Assembly: GCA_011947345.1 (NCBI GenBank)
Contig: JAAVTG010000645.1
Location: 1 to 64,000 of the forward strand
Direction of reading: 5' to 3'
DNA length: 64,000 nucleotides
Source of the DNA: Phytophthora quininea
Taxonomy: Eukaryota > Oomycota > Peronosporomycetes > Peronosporales > Peronosporaceae
A program made the position numbers and the translations under genes. The notes beneath the pieces were generated by a model that saw only the letters and a list, made by a program, of their open reading frames with translations, was not told the DNA's origin and made no database searches. This document shows positions 11,156-23,033 of the stretch, piece after piece. How positions within the stretch are numbered: the stretch's first letter is position 1; each line of letters starts with the position of its first letter.

Positions 11156-14078
11156 TCAACGAGATGGAGCGTCCGTGCCTCTGAACGCGGGGTCTTGCCA
11201 GATCCAGTAGCACACCCGGGTTGGCAGCGTCCACAGACCAGGCTCGTCGAACAGAGTCTCGGGGAAGTTCTTGATCGCACGCAGTTTCTTCAGCAGAGTC
11301 GCGTGTCCCCGACGCAGTGCGTCACGACGCGACCGACGCTCTCGGTGGTATCGGCTGGAGGCGGGATCCGGATTTTCGTCGGTCCCGAAATCGACGTTGA
11401 CCCAGTGAAGCCACTCCCACCAAGCTTGAGCGTGAGTGTGCATGAAGTTCACATACTTCCGAACCCCGCGCAGTACTTCGACCCCGAGCTCGGCGCGTCG
11501 GTGAAAGTAGAAGCACCGAGATCGGTCGGCGAACATCCTCTTCCACGGCTCTTCACCCGGGACGGCAGACAAGTCCTTGAACATGCCCAAGTCCCAACGC
11601 GAGCTCCACGACGCAATGTCGAGTCGGTGGGGCTGGTAATTCGGATATCCTGGCGTCTGCCCGGACGCTGTCCGAGTCCCGTAGAACTGCATCAGAGCCC
11701 CGAAGTACCGGAACGACGAGAACCGGTCCCGATCCGCGTCCTCGATCGTAGCGAGCTCGGCGATGCTCAGAGTATTAAACGCACGCCGAGCAAGCGGAGA
11801 TCTCTGACGCGTGACCGGGGTAGGTGCAGCTGTGTCTTCGCGACGGGTCGGAGGTGTGACCTCGTGGCGCTTGGCGGGCGGTCCGGAGTTGTCCGTCCCA
11901 GGACGGTGGCGCTTGCGTTCAGGCGGAGACGTCACCAGTATCCCGGCACCTGGAACCTCAGCTGGCGGCGTGGGAGGACGTGCCTCTGGAACCTCCACCA
12001 CTGAGTTGTCGTCATCAGACGATGGAAGTGGGGACCCGAGGGATTCGTCGCCTTGATCACGCCAGTCTGGGTCGTCGCTCTTGTCGTCGGAAGAACTTGA
12101 TCCTGAGTCTACCTCGTTCAACTCCTGTAGATGCGCGTCGAGAGCTGGCCACGGGTCGGGACGTAGACCATCGCGTCGCAGACCACGGAGGATCACGTCG
12201 GCCCCGATGAAGTACACTTCAGGAACGAAGCGAGCCCACTTAGTCTGCTCCAACTTCTTCCAGTAGATCATGCTGGCCAACATGTGCGAGAGGTCATTCC
12301 TGTAGAAGAACGAGTGCACGGGCTGGTCCTTGTCGAGTACTTCCATGGCCTTGTCGTAAGACATTCCTGACAGCATGGCGCAGCGAACGTCCCGACGCAG
12401 CTTCTTCCACTCCACAAATCCTGGAAGTGAAGATTGCGCTTGGGACAGCGTCACGCTTGGGGGTATGTCCGCTTCTCGAGCGCGAATGTGGACTGGGTCG
12501 TGGTGCTTGGGTCGAGGACCTGGAGGCTTGCCCTCCGGATCCGACACTGCCTGCTGCTTGCCGTTGAACTTCCCACTGCGAGGGAGCCCAACTCCGCGAG
12601 CGCTTGGGTAACAGCTTCATGAGCTGCTCCTGAACCCGACGCTACGTCTGAAGGACCGACGGCCCCAGACCCTGTCTTGCTTTCCGCTGAGGGTCCTGAG
12701 TCGACCCGTCGGGGAGGAGCTTTGGGCGTCGAATACGGAGGCGCCACGAACCCAGGAGCGTCCAGCGCGAAGACGTTGATCGTGGTGCTCCAGGAGTCTG
12801 GGACCGAGGTCTTGTTCGCGAAGTGCTTGATCAACTCCCAGAGCCGTGGCCAGTTTGTAGCCACAGTGGCGTGGTGATGAAGGAACTCGTTCAGGGCGAC
12901 CGGATCGAAGGTGCTCTCCACAGCCTTGCGTGCGAGTTGCTGGCGGTGAACGGTGTTCTCTTTCAGCTCCTTGTTGAGGTCCCGGATCGTCGCATGGGCA
13001 GAGTCCAGCTCGATTTGGTGACTGGTTGAGAGGAGTATACCTCTTCTTGGAACTTGACCTTGGCTTCCTTCAGCTCCCGCTCCAGCTCCTGGATCCGGCC
13101 TTCGTAGTAGGTACACATGGCCTTCCACTCCCGACGCATGTCTCGAGTCTCTTCACGGCACTCGACGGCGTAGGAGATCTGTTGCGCGCCACCTGCACTC
13201 TGGACCTCTTCCTCCAGAATCCGGAACTTGTCCAGGAGCCGGCGCAGGAAAGATGTTGTGTTCACGACGCGCTCGGCGAGCTGGTCGGGCTCGAATTCTT
13301 GAAGCAGAGACGCCACCTCCCGACGCACTTGCAAGGAGTTCAAGAGCGTTTCGAGGGAGGCGTTGGTGTGACCGTCCCCGCTGCGCGTTTCCAGGAGGCA
13401 GTCCTTGATTCCAGGCCCGAGGAGCTCTTCGAGGTCCTCGATGTCCCGACGGGTGAGTCGCTCGTGAGTGAGCAGGACTTCCAACCCGCCGAAACCATCC
13501 TGGACGAAGGAGCCGTTGTCGATGTGGGTCTTGGTGGCCGGAACTCCCAGAATACGCAGCTCGGCTTCGTCGTCGTGTAGGGAGGCTCCGACCAGGAGAT
13601 CGGGGCCGGGTCCAAGAGATGAGAGACTCGGGATGCTGGGACCAGACCCGAGAGACCGACCGTGGCATGCTCGTCCTCGGTGAGCGTTTCCGAAGGTCCG
13701 CGAATACCCGGACGCAGGCTGCGGAGCGGGGGACTTGGTCGTCGCGAGTGAAGGCGGACTTGGAACGCTGCGTGGGGCGGACGATCTCTTCTTCCTCCTC
13801 CTCCTCCTCGTCTTCCTCTCCCCTTCGTCGTCCTCCTCTTCGTCGTCAGCTGTGCCTTGGGCACGATTTTCTGGGCGACAAGACTCCGTGGGCCCATACT
13901 CGCTGTCGGCATCGGACACCGACCTCCCGTCGGACGCGGCGTCGCTCTCTTGCTTACCGCCTGCGGCTGGCGCTGGCGCTGCCGCGGACGCCTCCGCGTG
14001 TAGAGCTGCCGACGCGACCTGTGCCGTCTCCGACGCTGGAGATGCTGCTGGCGTGGCCTTGCTGACGGCGTCCGCCAT
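11156..14078 (-). CDS. Long antisense coding unit of Gypsy-A, unknown function
   Basis: About 970 codons on the strand opposite gag-pol, in three frames that read as one protein. The probable ATG is at 14076-14078 (MADAVSKAT). Order: Ala/Ser-rich start, acidic stretch and basic RRRRRKKR patch, a folded region (DIEDLEELLGPGIKDC), a coiled coil (YYEGRIQELERELKEAKVKF), a helical region, a disordered acidic middle, then a Trp/Tyr/Phe-rich C-terminal domain (WSSRWDLGMFKDL; WWEWLHWVNVDFG). The frame changes lie near 13010-13030 and at 12572-12574, the latter explained by one missing G on the coding strand. No known domain is recognised. Antisense genes at this position are known in some plant Ty3/gypsy elements. 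Confidence 0.75.
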
Positions 14079-15182
14079 GGTGTGAGAAGTCTTCCTCCGA
14101 GATGGCTTGCTTGGATGGAGATTCGCGTTGTGATTTTGTTTTGAGAGCCGACTTGGTCCAGTTGGACTTTGTCTGGCCACCGTTGGATTTTGGCCCCCTT
14201 TGCGATCGGGCGAGATGATGGGTGGAGCCTGGAGCGGGCGGTTGACCGTTTGGGACTCCCCCAATCCCCGACGCGGGCTGCGACTTGATTGAAACTTGAC
14301 GATGTCCTGGCATGGCCCGACAATTTGTGGTAAATTCTGCACTGACGTTCATGACCTGGAAGGGGCGGTTGTGGTGATGCTGATTTGGATTTTTCTAAGG
14401 GTAGCAATCCCCGCGCTGTGATTGGTTGGATTTTAACTTAGTTGATGAGTGGTTGTGGAGACGTGTGACCAGTTGGGACAAGGCTGTGGCGGGAGTCCTA
14501 CCAAGGATGGTCCCTAGGTTTCGGAAGACTGCGTCGGGAGTATGTAAATCCCGAAACGCACTGGAGGCTCGGTCCGAAGCCGCACCTCGTCCGTCAGCAA
14601 GTGTCCAAGAGTGGGCGGAAATCACATTGAGGGAACGTATCCCCTCTGTGACTTGTGTAGCCTTGGCCCCAAAGCGCACGATGAGTGTGACGCTAAGGGC
14701 TCCCAAGACCTAGTCTCTCCCCAACAAAGCACGTGTTACACAACACACTACGTTTCCAAGAAGTTGCTACGCTCGATGGAAGTGGATTTCCCGATACGCT
14801 AGGACTCTGGAACCGGATTCGGCATCCTGGACGCAGATTGGCGTTCCAGGATGACCAATCCCTGAACCGTGATTCTGGATGTATGAGGTTGTGGAAGTCC
14901 CTTTACAAACATCAGGTGAAGAATCAATCCCCAGTGCGAGTGATGTGGAGCACCTGGAGTTGAAGTTGCGAGAGGTCACCCCGTTTGGGAAACTTGACCC
15001 CATTGAGCAATGGAGATGCTCCAGGATTGCGCACCCAGTGATTACTCCATAGTCGGACCAAGTCACTTACGCCGTCCATATTCAAGTCAAGATATTGTCA
15101 GAAGATTGTTCAAGATTCGTACTTAGTATTGCATAGCTAGTTTGTATGAGATTTTAACAGAGTTCGATTTCCCCCAAGTGCT
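14079..15182. other. Gypsy-A 3' untranslated region / antisense promoter region
   Basis: About 1.1 kb between the antisense start codon and the 3' LTR. Short open frames here show no domain. It should contain the promoter of the antisense unit and the polypurine tract, but I could not point to either. A short direct repeat (AAGTGCTC twice) lies right before the LTR copy at 15175-15190. Confidence 0.4.
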
Positions 15183-15971
15183 CAAGTGCTCCGAGGAAGC
15201 GGAGGCCGCATTGGGCGTTAAGGGCACCTTGGCTTAGGGACTAGCCTCGCGTGGAACTCCCCGTGTTCAAGTCCAGTTGGGAAGGGGAGTTCTAGGGCGT
15301 GACGCTCCTGGATTGACCCCGACCCATTCCATATCCTAGTTGGGCCGTCGGTACATCCGGGCGTCACCCATTTTATATTGACCTGACCGTCTTGTGTGGC
15401 TGGATAGCAGTGACCACCAGGGCGTTGACACTAACTGCGTTGTGAATCGACTGACCTAGGCTTTGTAACCGAGTGCTGTATCTGTTGCTCCACGAGGAGC
15501 TGGTGCGCGAACGTCGGGGTGTTCGAGACCTTCCAGGTGTCCCGAACCGCATACGCCCCATCGATCCTGGACGAGGACCCACCACCCGAGGGTCCAAAAG
15601 AATAAGTGGTGGCTGCATATCGGTATCGAACTCTATATTGTTAATTGTTATCTTGTACAAGGTTTGGCTGTGTGGTCCTGGAGTGCGACCACAAGCTACC
15701 TTCTAACTCTTCTAACCCGCTCTCTATAGCAAGCGCGTTCGGGGAACTCCCGAACCGCAGTACTAACCTACCCGTTACCTGTATCCTGAGCAGGTGTCCT
15801 CCCTGGTCGTCGAGTCCAGCGATTCGAACCCTTAGGGATTGCACACAAGGTACACGCCAACGGTTCCAGGTTGCTCAAGGGCCTTCTGGAACCGCTACCC
15901 CGCAGACCAGTTCATTCGGGTCGCGCCACTGTACACCCCTGGGCGCAAGTTTTTCACCGAGCTTCGCCACA
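15183..15971 (+). repeat. 3' LTR of Gypsy-A
   Basis: Copy of the 5' LTR without substitutions. It ends at CA (15970-15971) and the next base begins an eEF3-derived sequence. The start is set by the visible match to position 1; the true LTR may begin some bases earlier. Confidence 0.95.
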
Positions 15972-17871
15972 GGAGCATCTGCTGCTACCTGTTGGCCGAC
16001 TAGAAGACGACGGTGAGCCCCGTGGTGCCGACGGCTGTGCACGCCGCCCACAAGAACTACACGACCCACGTGCTGCCGATCCTGTTCGACGGCCTGGACC
16101 GCTCCAAGAAGTGGCAGATGGAGAAGGGTGCGCTGGACCTGATCGTCGAGTGCCCGAACCATGCCTGCCGGACATCATCCCTCAGGTAACGGACTGCATG
16201 TGAGACACCTGCAAGGAAATCAAGGAGGCCGCCAAGGAGACGATGACCAAGGTTTGCAACGTGGTGGGCAACCAGGACATTGAGTCCTGCATCCCGGCGC
16301 TGGTGAGCTGCCTGGCGAACCCGACGGAGGTGCCCGAGTGCACGCACAAGCTGGCGTCGACGACGTTCGTCAAGACGGTGGAGGCGCCCGCCCTAGCCAT
16401 CATGGAGCCGCTGCTGCAGCGCGCGCTGAAGGAGGGCAAGACGGCTGTGAAGCGCCAGGCCGCCGTCATCATCGACAACATGTGCAAGCTGATGGACGAC
16501 CCCGCCGAGGCGCAGCTGTTCATCCCGAAGCTGCTGCCGGGCCTGAAGAAGGTGATCGAGACCCAGGCCGACCTGGAGTGCTGTGAGATCGCCACCCGCG
16601 CCCACAAAAACGCTGTTCGTGGCTGGTGGTTCCATGGAGGTGTCGGAGGACGAGCTGAAGGTGGACTACGCCAACGTCCACAAGGTGGTGGTGGAGTCGA
16701 TCGCGGCCGCCCCCGCCGCGGTGAGGGCTGGCATCGACTCGTTCACGGTGGACTTCGTGACGCGCGTCTGCTTCTTCCTGGTGACTGCTCGCAACTTTAA
16801 CAAGACGATCTTCGAGAAGCAGATGACGGCTACTTCAAGGCGGTCATGAAGGCGGACGACATCAAGCCGCTGGTCAACGAGATCCGCGACCGCTGCTTCA
16901 AGGAGAACAAGAGCATCTTCATCGAGGACGTGGACTGCGACGAGGACATCCCGGGCCTGTGCATCTGCGAGTTCTTGCTCGCCTACGGTGGTATGACCTG
17001 CTCAACAACGCCCGTCTCCGCCTGAAGCGCGGCCACCGCTACGGTTTGTGCGGCCCTAACGGTTGCGGTAAGTCTACGCTAATGCGCGCCATTGCCAACG
17101 GCCAGCTTGACGGCTTCCCTGCGAAGGACGAGCTGAAGGCAGTGTTCGTGGAGCACAACGTGCAGGAGTCGGAGGTCGAGCTGTCGGTAGTGGACTTCAT
17201 CCTTGCGGATGAGGACCTGAAGGTGACCCCGCGCCAGGAGGTCGTGAACTCGCTGTCGAGCGTCGGCTTCACGCCGGAGATGCAGGCCCAGGCCGTGGCC
17301 ACGCTGTCGGGTGGTTGCAAGATGAAACTGGAGCTGGCCTGCGCTATGCTTCAGAAGGCCGACATCCTGCTGCTTGATGAGCCGACGAACCACTTGGACG
17401 TGAAAAACGTTGCGTGGCTGGAGAACTACCTGCTGAACTGCCGTACGTGGCGAGCATCATGGTGTACTCTGGTTTCCTGGGCACGGTGTGCACGAACATC
17501 ATTCACTATGAACGCGCAAGCTGAAGATCTACAAGGGCAACTTGTCGAAGTTCGTTGGAGATGAAGCTGGAGGTCAAGACATACTACGAGCTGGAGGCTG
17601 CGACGTTCAAGTTCACGTTCCCAGAGCCGAGTTTCCTTGCCGACATCAAGAACGAGGGTACGCCCATCATTCGTCTGACGAACTGCTTGTACAAGTACCC
17701 TAGCACGGACAAGCCGTCGATCAGCAACATCTCTGTGACGTGCGCTATGACGAGCCGTATCGCCGTGCTCGGCCCGAACGGTGCCAGTAAGTCTACGATG
17801 ATCAAGACGCTGACGGGCGAAGGTCGCCGACGGCCGCGAAAACGGCACATCTGCTACTGGACCAATGACTA
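15972..17871 (+). pseudogene. eEF3: Translation elongation factor 3 (eEF3), truncated pseudogene
   Basis: eEF3 is the ABC-type ATPase that frees the ribosomal E site. Visible parts are HEAT repeats (VVPTAVHAAHKNY; AAVIIDNMCKLMDD), the helical middle, and the first ABC domain with Walker [10 protein letters not shown], signature LSGGCKMK (usual LSGGWKMK) and Walker [13 protein letters not shown]. The second ABC domain stops just after its P-loop, which reads GPNGASKST instead of GPNGAGKST. Both ends are missing: the left abuts the Gypsy-A LTR, the right passes into hAT sequence. In-frame stops (TAG near 16002, TGA near 16201) and several frame changes break it. Substitutional stops argue for a true pseudogene. 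Confidence 0.92.
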
Positions 17872-17903
17872 GCTAAACAGCATCATAATGAAGTGAACCG
17901 CTG

Positions 17904-19994
17904 CTAGTAATTGAGAAAATGAATGATGGAAGGAGCTTCTGCTTCTGTATTACCAGCGAAGGTCGACAGGATCAGCATGGACATCACCGGAGGTTGCATT
18001 GAATCCAAAAATGCTTGCAACTCCAACATGGCTGAGATGGCATCGTCCTTAAGTCGAGCGCGTCGTTTGGTGATTGTAGTTCCTGATGCAGAAAATGCTT
18101 GTTCGCTAGGCACTGAGGTTGCCATTACAGCAAGATAATCTCGTGCCATCATCTGTACACGCGGGAACAACGACGCTTCATCTCTCATCCATCGGCATAC
18201 GTTTCTGCTTGGTGTTTTCATGGCCATAGTCGTGTCTTTATGGTCAAGCCACCTGCTTAACTCACTTGCGAAAGATTCACCAATATCGCGTTCAGGCGTA
18301 ACCAAGCCAAGGTGTTCATCCATAAGTGAGCCCAAAGCTTCCTCGTCTTCGACTTCTTCGTCTTGTTCTTGCGTTTGCATCATCGCTCTAGGGCTTGCTT
18401 CTCTTCTCTCGTACTCATACCGATACTGGGATTCGAACTCTGCTTCGACGATACGCTTCGCGTCGGCGATTTCAATGTCAATCTTGACTAGGTGGGACTT
18501 AACCCGTGGATCAAGGACGGCAGCAATCTGTGCCTCTCTAGTCTTGACGTGCGGTATGTACTCGTCAAGCTTCTGTTTGAAGGCGCGCGCAAAGTCTTTC
18601 GTATACCAAGAGGCAGCAGTATCTTTCGTCTTGGCCGCGTGTTTCGAGACGAGGTCAAAAACCAATAACGCGACGCCAAAGGTGGGGTAGTTTTTGCCAG
18701 ACATCATTGTAGTTGCAGCCTTAATTGGTCTGAGGAACCTTGCGAGCTCCGCCAAGTACCCCCATGTTGCCTCTGGTATCGACTCAGCGAGCCGATCGCT
18801 TGGCCCAATGATGAATTCTTTGTAACCTTCGTGTTTCCCGAATTCTGCGTTGAAACTCTTGAATTGCCTCCTTTAAAGAGCGTGCTGAAGCTAGCATCGT
18901 TAGCGTGCTGTTCCATCGCGTCACACAGTCTAGTGCTGGTGCTACAAACGCTACATCTATAGATGTGCACACTTTTTGTAGCGCCTCTAGAAGTGACGGC
19001 GAGTCCGATATCTTCTTCAGGATGTCACGGATTATACCCACGCCGTCGTCCATTATTGGACATTGTTTGAGACCTTCTTTGACTGCCAGTTGAAACACAT
19101 GAGCCAGGCAGCGCACTTGAACGACTTTTAAAGGATGCGTAGGGGTCTGTCCAGGCCCTGATGGCGGATCAGAAATCCTCAAACCTTCATTGCTAGCAAC
19201 TTCGCCTTCCAGTTCCTTGTTAATTGCGGTAACCATTGTGCCATTGTTGCTAGCGTTGTCCGTTGTGATTGTCCACAATTTTGTAACGAGGGACTGATCC
19301 ATCGCACGGACGGTGTCGAGCAGGTGCTGCGCGAGCCTATTGCCGGAGTGAGGGTATTCCACTCTCGTAAAGCCGACCATAACAGATCGGATATTCCAGT
19401 CGTCGTCAATAAAATGCATGGTGATAACCATGTACCCTTTGTTAGCCGCCGAAGTCCACATATCGGTGGTAAGTGCAGCACGGCAGTTTGCAACTCCTTG
19501 CAGTAATTCACGTCTCACGAGTGCCTTCTCACACGCCCAACGCTCCATAATCTTTTTACGCACAGTCTTGCGCGTCGGTGGCGTGTAGTCCGGATTGAGT
19601 GACTCGCAGAAGGAGCGAAACTCATCCTTCTCAACCAAGTTTAATGGGAGTGAAGATTTCACGATTAAAGCTACCAACTCAGCATCGACAGCATCCTTGT
19701 CCAAAGTTCGCTGCTTCACGAAGCGCTCGAAGCCAAAGTCCAGTAAGTCGGGCTGTCAGGATTTCTTATTGACGCCGCCATAAATTTCTGGGTGCTTCTG
19801 TCTGAGATGGCGACGAAATGTAGAGTGCGCGCAAGTACTCCAGTGAGGCCCTGAGTCAGCAGAACAGAGTAGACAGGTATATGATCCCTTGTTGTTTTCG
19901 TGGATATATGTCCAGACATCAGATCTTTTTGTGTTTGCGATCCCTGCGAGGTGCTAGAAGACATGTTTGTGTTTGAGTTCTCTTGCTCTTCCAT
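17904..19994 (-). pseudogene. hAT-family transposase
   Basis: Read on -, from an ATG at 19994 (MEEQENSNTN). A BED zinc finger in a second frame (about 19770-19922; CLLC, then RHLRQKH) is followed, after a frame change near 19758, by 18784-19719 with the RNase H-like core (ALTTDMWTSAANKGY; TTDNASNNGT; VRCLAHVFQLAV) and by 17904-18755 with the C-terminal dimerisation motif (ATSVPSEQAFSASGTTITKR). These are hallmarks of hAT transposases. Two frame changes inactivate it as read. No left inverted repeat is seen, so the element seems cut where it meets the eEF3 remnant. Confidence 0.92.
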
Positions 19995-20109
19995 GTTGTG
20001 AAGTGATAGCTCCAGGAGAGGGAGAGAGAGGGGGTGAACGGCTTCGCACTAGCTCGCAAATGCGAAAATGATTTTGATCGCCGCCAGCGGGAATATGAAG
20101 CCCGAGTCT

Positions 20110-20136
20110 GATCGGATCGGATCGGATCCGATTGGA
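20110..20136. repeat. GATC-rich short tandem block upstream of hAT transposase
   Basis: Overlapping GATCGG/GATCCGATT units lie about 120 bp upstream of the transposase start. Similar GATCCGATCGGATT sequence recurs at 23052-23066 next to a hAT-like end, suggesting subterminal repeats of one hAT family. Confidence 0.4.
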
Positions 20137-20379
20137 TGCGCCGTATTTCATCTCGTCGCTGGGCTCCGTTAAACGTATGAAAGGCCAAACGACAGACAAC
20201 TCGCTGATGCCGATCAAAATTGTGCTCTGCTTCCTCCTTTCACCACCAATAACGTCGTATCAGCGGCCAGTAGACGTCACCGCACCACGAATGTTACGAT
20301 TCCATCTCTCAAACCACCTTACGACTGCACAAGCCGTACCACCAGCGCTGCCGGTCACCTTTCCAGACGCCGCGCACGT

Positions 20380-22890
20380 TCACGTTGCCGCACCCACACT
20401 CTCTCTAGTGCTGCCACCGGCAGCTATGTCCACTACCCCGCCGCCAGCACTTCGACGAACACCACTCACCAGGCTCACCACGCCATCCGGGCCGGACGAC
20501 ACAGGCACGGAGCCTCCGCGTGCAGTCGCGTGTGCACCGATACAGAGCCACCGCTGTCTGCAGCCACGGGTCCAGTCCTGCCGGCGGACCCTTCTCCACT
20601 CGTCAGAGATAGCGAAGCCCAGTCGCCAGCCGAGCTCAAACCAGCAGCCACCGTCACGGTGCCGCCCGTTGCACTGGCACCTCCACTCAAACCGGTCACA
20701 CCGCCGGACCCAGACGCGCCGGAACCGTCCTCCGTCCGACCGCTCGACAGCGACACGGACCACTGACGGTGCTGCCTGTGCCGGCGTGAGAACGCACCAC
20801 CACCGTGCCGCTCTCGGTCGATGCGCCCTCGCCGCTGACGATCGTCACGTTGCCACCGGTCGACGCGTTGGACGCACCGCCAACCACAGAAATGTCAGGG
20901 CCTTCTCCGCTTCCAGACGAACCCCGGACATGTCGATGGACCCAGCACGAATCTCGCCGGACCCGCTCGCGATTCCGACAGACCCACTCGAGACACTACT
21001 AGCACTCGTGCTCACAGCGACATCGCCACTCGATCCACCCGACACCACGCCGGTCGACACGATCACGTTGCCACTAGTCGAGGCGCCGACGCCGCTGGTC
21101 ACAGACACAGACCCACCGGCACTCGCATCAGACGACCCGGCCTCAACCGACACATCGCCTCCGTCGCCTAGCGCATTCGGAGACCCCACGATCTTCACTT
21201 TCTGTGCAGGAGACGAGCTCCTCACAGCGCCGCCGCGCAGCTCCACATCGCTGCTAACCGCGACGCTGTCGCCTTGGATGATGCGCAGGCCACCGCCGGA
21301 GCCGCTACGGACGGCCACACTGCTTCCGGCAACACCACTCCCGGAAGCACCACTAGCGATTGTCACGTCACCTCCGGAGCCGTCCGTCGACGACCCGCCA
21401 GACACACTGACCGAGCCTCCCAAGCCGCTTGACTAAGATAATCCGCCGCTCACCTTAACGGAGCCAGCATCTCCCGTCAACGTGTTGCCACCGGCCACTG
21501 TGATGGTGCCTCCATCCCCAGCACCACCACTAGACCCGCCGACCACATCCAGCGCGCCGCCGTTCGAGCTGGCGCTAGACCCGCTCGCCACACTCACAGC
21601 GCCGGACGCGCCAGCCACAGTTTCCCCAGACACCAACGACACCGCGCCAGAAACCGACGCGCCACTCGACGCAGCGCTACCAACAGACACAGCGCCGCTC
21701 GAGACGCCGCCGCCGCCGCTCACCACGGACACGACACCTCCCGTCGACGAGCTGCTAGAGCCTCCCGACACCGACACGTTGCCGGCCGTTCCGCCTGCAG
21801 AGCCAGACGCCACAGACACATTTCCACTGAAGCTCGACGAAGAAGACCCCGACGACACACTCACGTCGCCCGAAGCCGCGTCCGCGGACCCACCGCTACT
21901 GACCGACACGGCGCCGCTCGGACTATCCCCCGTCAAACTCACACCGGTCGCAACACGCACGGAACCACTTCCGAGCAAACCGGCGCTAGAAGATATAGTT
22001 ACACGGCCGCCCACACCAGCGCCACTCATGCCGCCGTCGAGAGAAACACCTCCCCGATGGTCGGGCCAGACGAACCCACGCCGCCAGACAGAGAGACGCC
22101 GCCAGCTTCGCCCGAGGATCCACTCAAAGGCCCGCCGCGCACGTTCCGTTGCCGCCACCCACACTCACTAGTGCTGCCACCGGCAGCTATGTCCACTACC
22201 CCGCCGCCAGCACTGCGACGAACACCACTCACCAGGCTCACCACGCCATCCGGGCCGGATGACACGAAGCCTCCGCGTGCATTCGCGCTGCCGGTTGAGT
22301 CGCCGCGGATGCACGATGTCGAAAGACCGCTCGCGACGAGTACGTCGCCGCTTGAAGCGCTGGAGCTGTCCCCAGACACCACCGACAGCGTCCCTGACGC
22401 GCCGTACACCGCGCTGCCCTTGCAAACACTGATGTTGCCACTAGCGCCTGACCTTGCCGCAGCCCCGCTCCCAATATCGATAAAACCACTGGCAGCGTCT
22501 GCGGCACTCGAGCCACTCTGCAACGTCACAGAGTCGCCCACAGAATCACCGCCACTGTGGCCACCATGCACCGACACAGAGCCGCCGCTGTCTGCAGCGC
22601 TGGAGCCGCCGACCACAGCCACGGACCCAGACGCGCTGCTTGCAGAGCCACCGCTTCCCATCGTCACACTGCCAGACGCGCCGTTGACCGACGCACCACT
22701 GACTACACCAGGCTAATTCGCATCCGCAGCAGACGTGCCCGCGCGACGCTAGCGTCACACCAGACTCCACATCACCCGCGTTCGGGCCACCTGAAGTGCC
22801 CCCTCCCTCCCACTCGAGCGACGCTTGCTGCCGGGTCCATCGACACTGCCTGCCCACGGGCAGAAACTTTGTCGAAGGTCCGAGTCAGAT
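20380..22890 (-). pseudogene. Gly/Ser/Val repeat protein, beta-solenoid-like (fragment)
   Basis: On -, long frames (22026-22667, 21433-22164, 20845-21423) encode imperfect repeats of about 14-16 residues of the type SGxVSVxSGSSS, for example ASGDVSVSSGSSSSS, SGNVSVASGSAGG, TGNVIVSTG-like units. Alternating V/I between G/S turns is the signature of a parallel beta-helix or solenoid. Such proteins are often secreted or surface-exposed, but I see no signal peptide, start or terminal domain. Three frames imply at least two frame changes. The + strand also looks open here (Pro/Thr-rich) only as a mirror of the repeat. Function unknown; lying among transposons, it is a captured or stranded gene piece. 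Confidence 0.6.
20395..20515. repeat. Direct repeat with 22165-22285
   Basis: About 115-120 bp are nearly identical to 22165-22285 at an offset of about 1.77 kb. They encode on - the segment SSGPDGVVSLVSGVRRSAGG. A second weaker match (20535-20570 with 22569-22605) follows at a somewhat larger offset. This points to internal duplication of the repeat gene. Confidence 0.8.
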
Positions 22891-23033
22891 GACTAGAACC
22901 TTTTGTTTTGAATGCGGAAGCTCGTTTAAAATTATATTAGAAATAGAAGGATGAACTCGCTGTCGTTGTAGTCCACACCTGTTATCCTTCGTATTCAAAT
23001 GCAACACTGAATCTGTTTCTGCAGGATCAGTTA

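Larger units (their letters stand above)
1..15971 (+). mobile_element. Gypsy-A: very large Ty3/gypsy LTR retrotransposon
   Basis: Two near-identical LTRs (1-790, cut on the left by the window edge, and 15183-15971) bracket gag, protease, reverse transcriptase, RNase H, a second RNase H, integrase and chromodomain in Ty3/gypsy order on +. A tRNA primer site lies two bases inside the 5' LTR. At about 16 kb the element is far longer than a usual 5-7 kb Ty3/gypsy element. The excess is a long coiled-coil gag and a roughly 4 kb region after pol with a long coding unit on -. Reading frames are broken many times, yet the LTRs show no substitution, so insertion looks very recent. No polypurine tract or target duplication could be seen (the left end is missing). 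Confidence 0.95.

Noticed and set aside
13790..13860. TCC/TCG-rich microsatellite-like stretch as a regulatory repeat
   Set aside because: It is the codon pattern of the acidic and basic tracts (E/D runs, RRRRRKKR) of the antisense gene.
20132..21436. 434-codon + frame, Pro/Thr-rich
   Set aside because: Mirror of the minus-strand Gly/Ser/Val repeats; the periodic pattern is more regular and protein-like on -.
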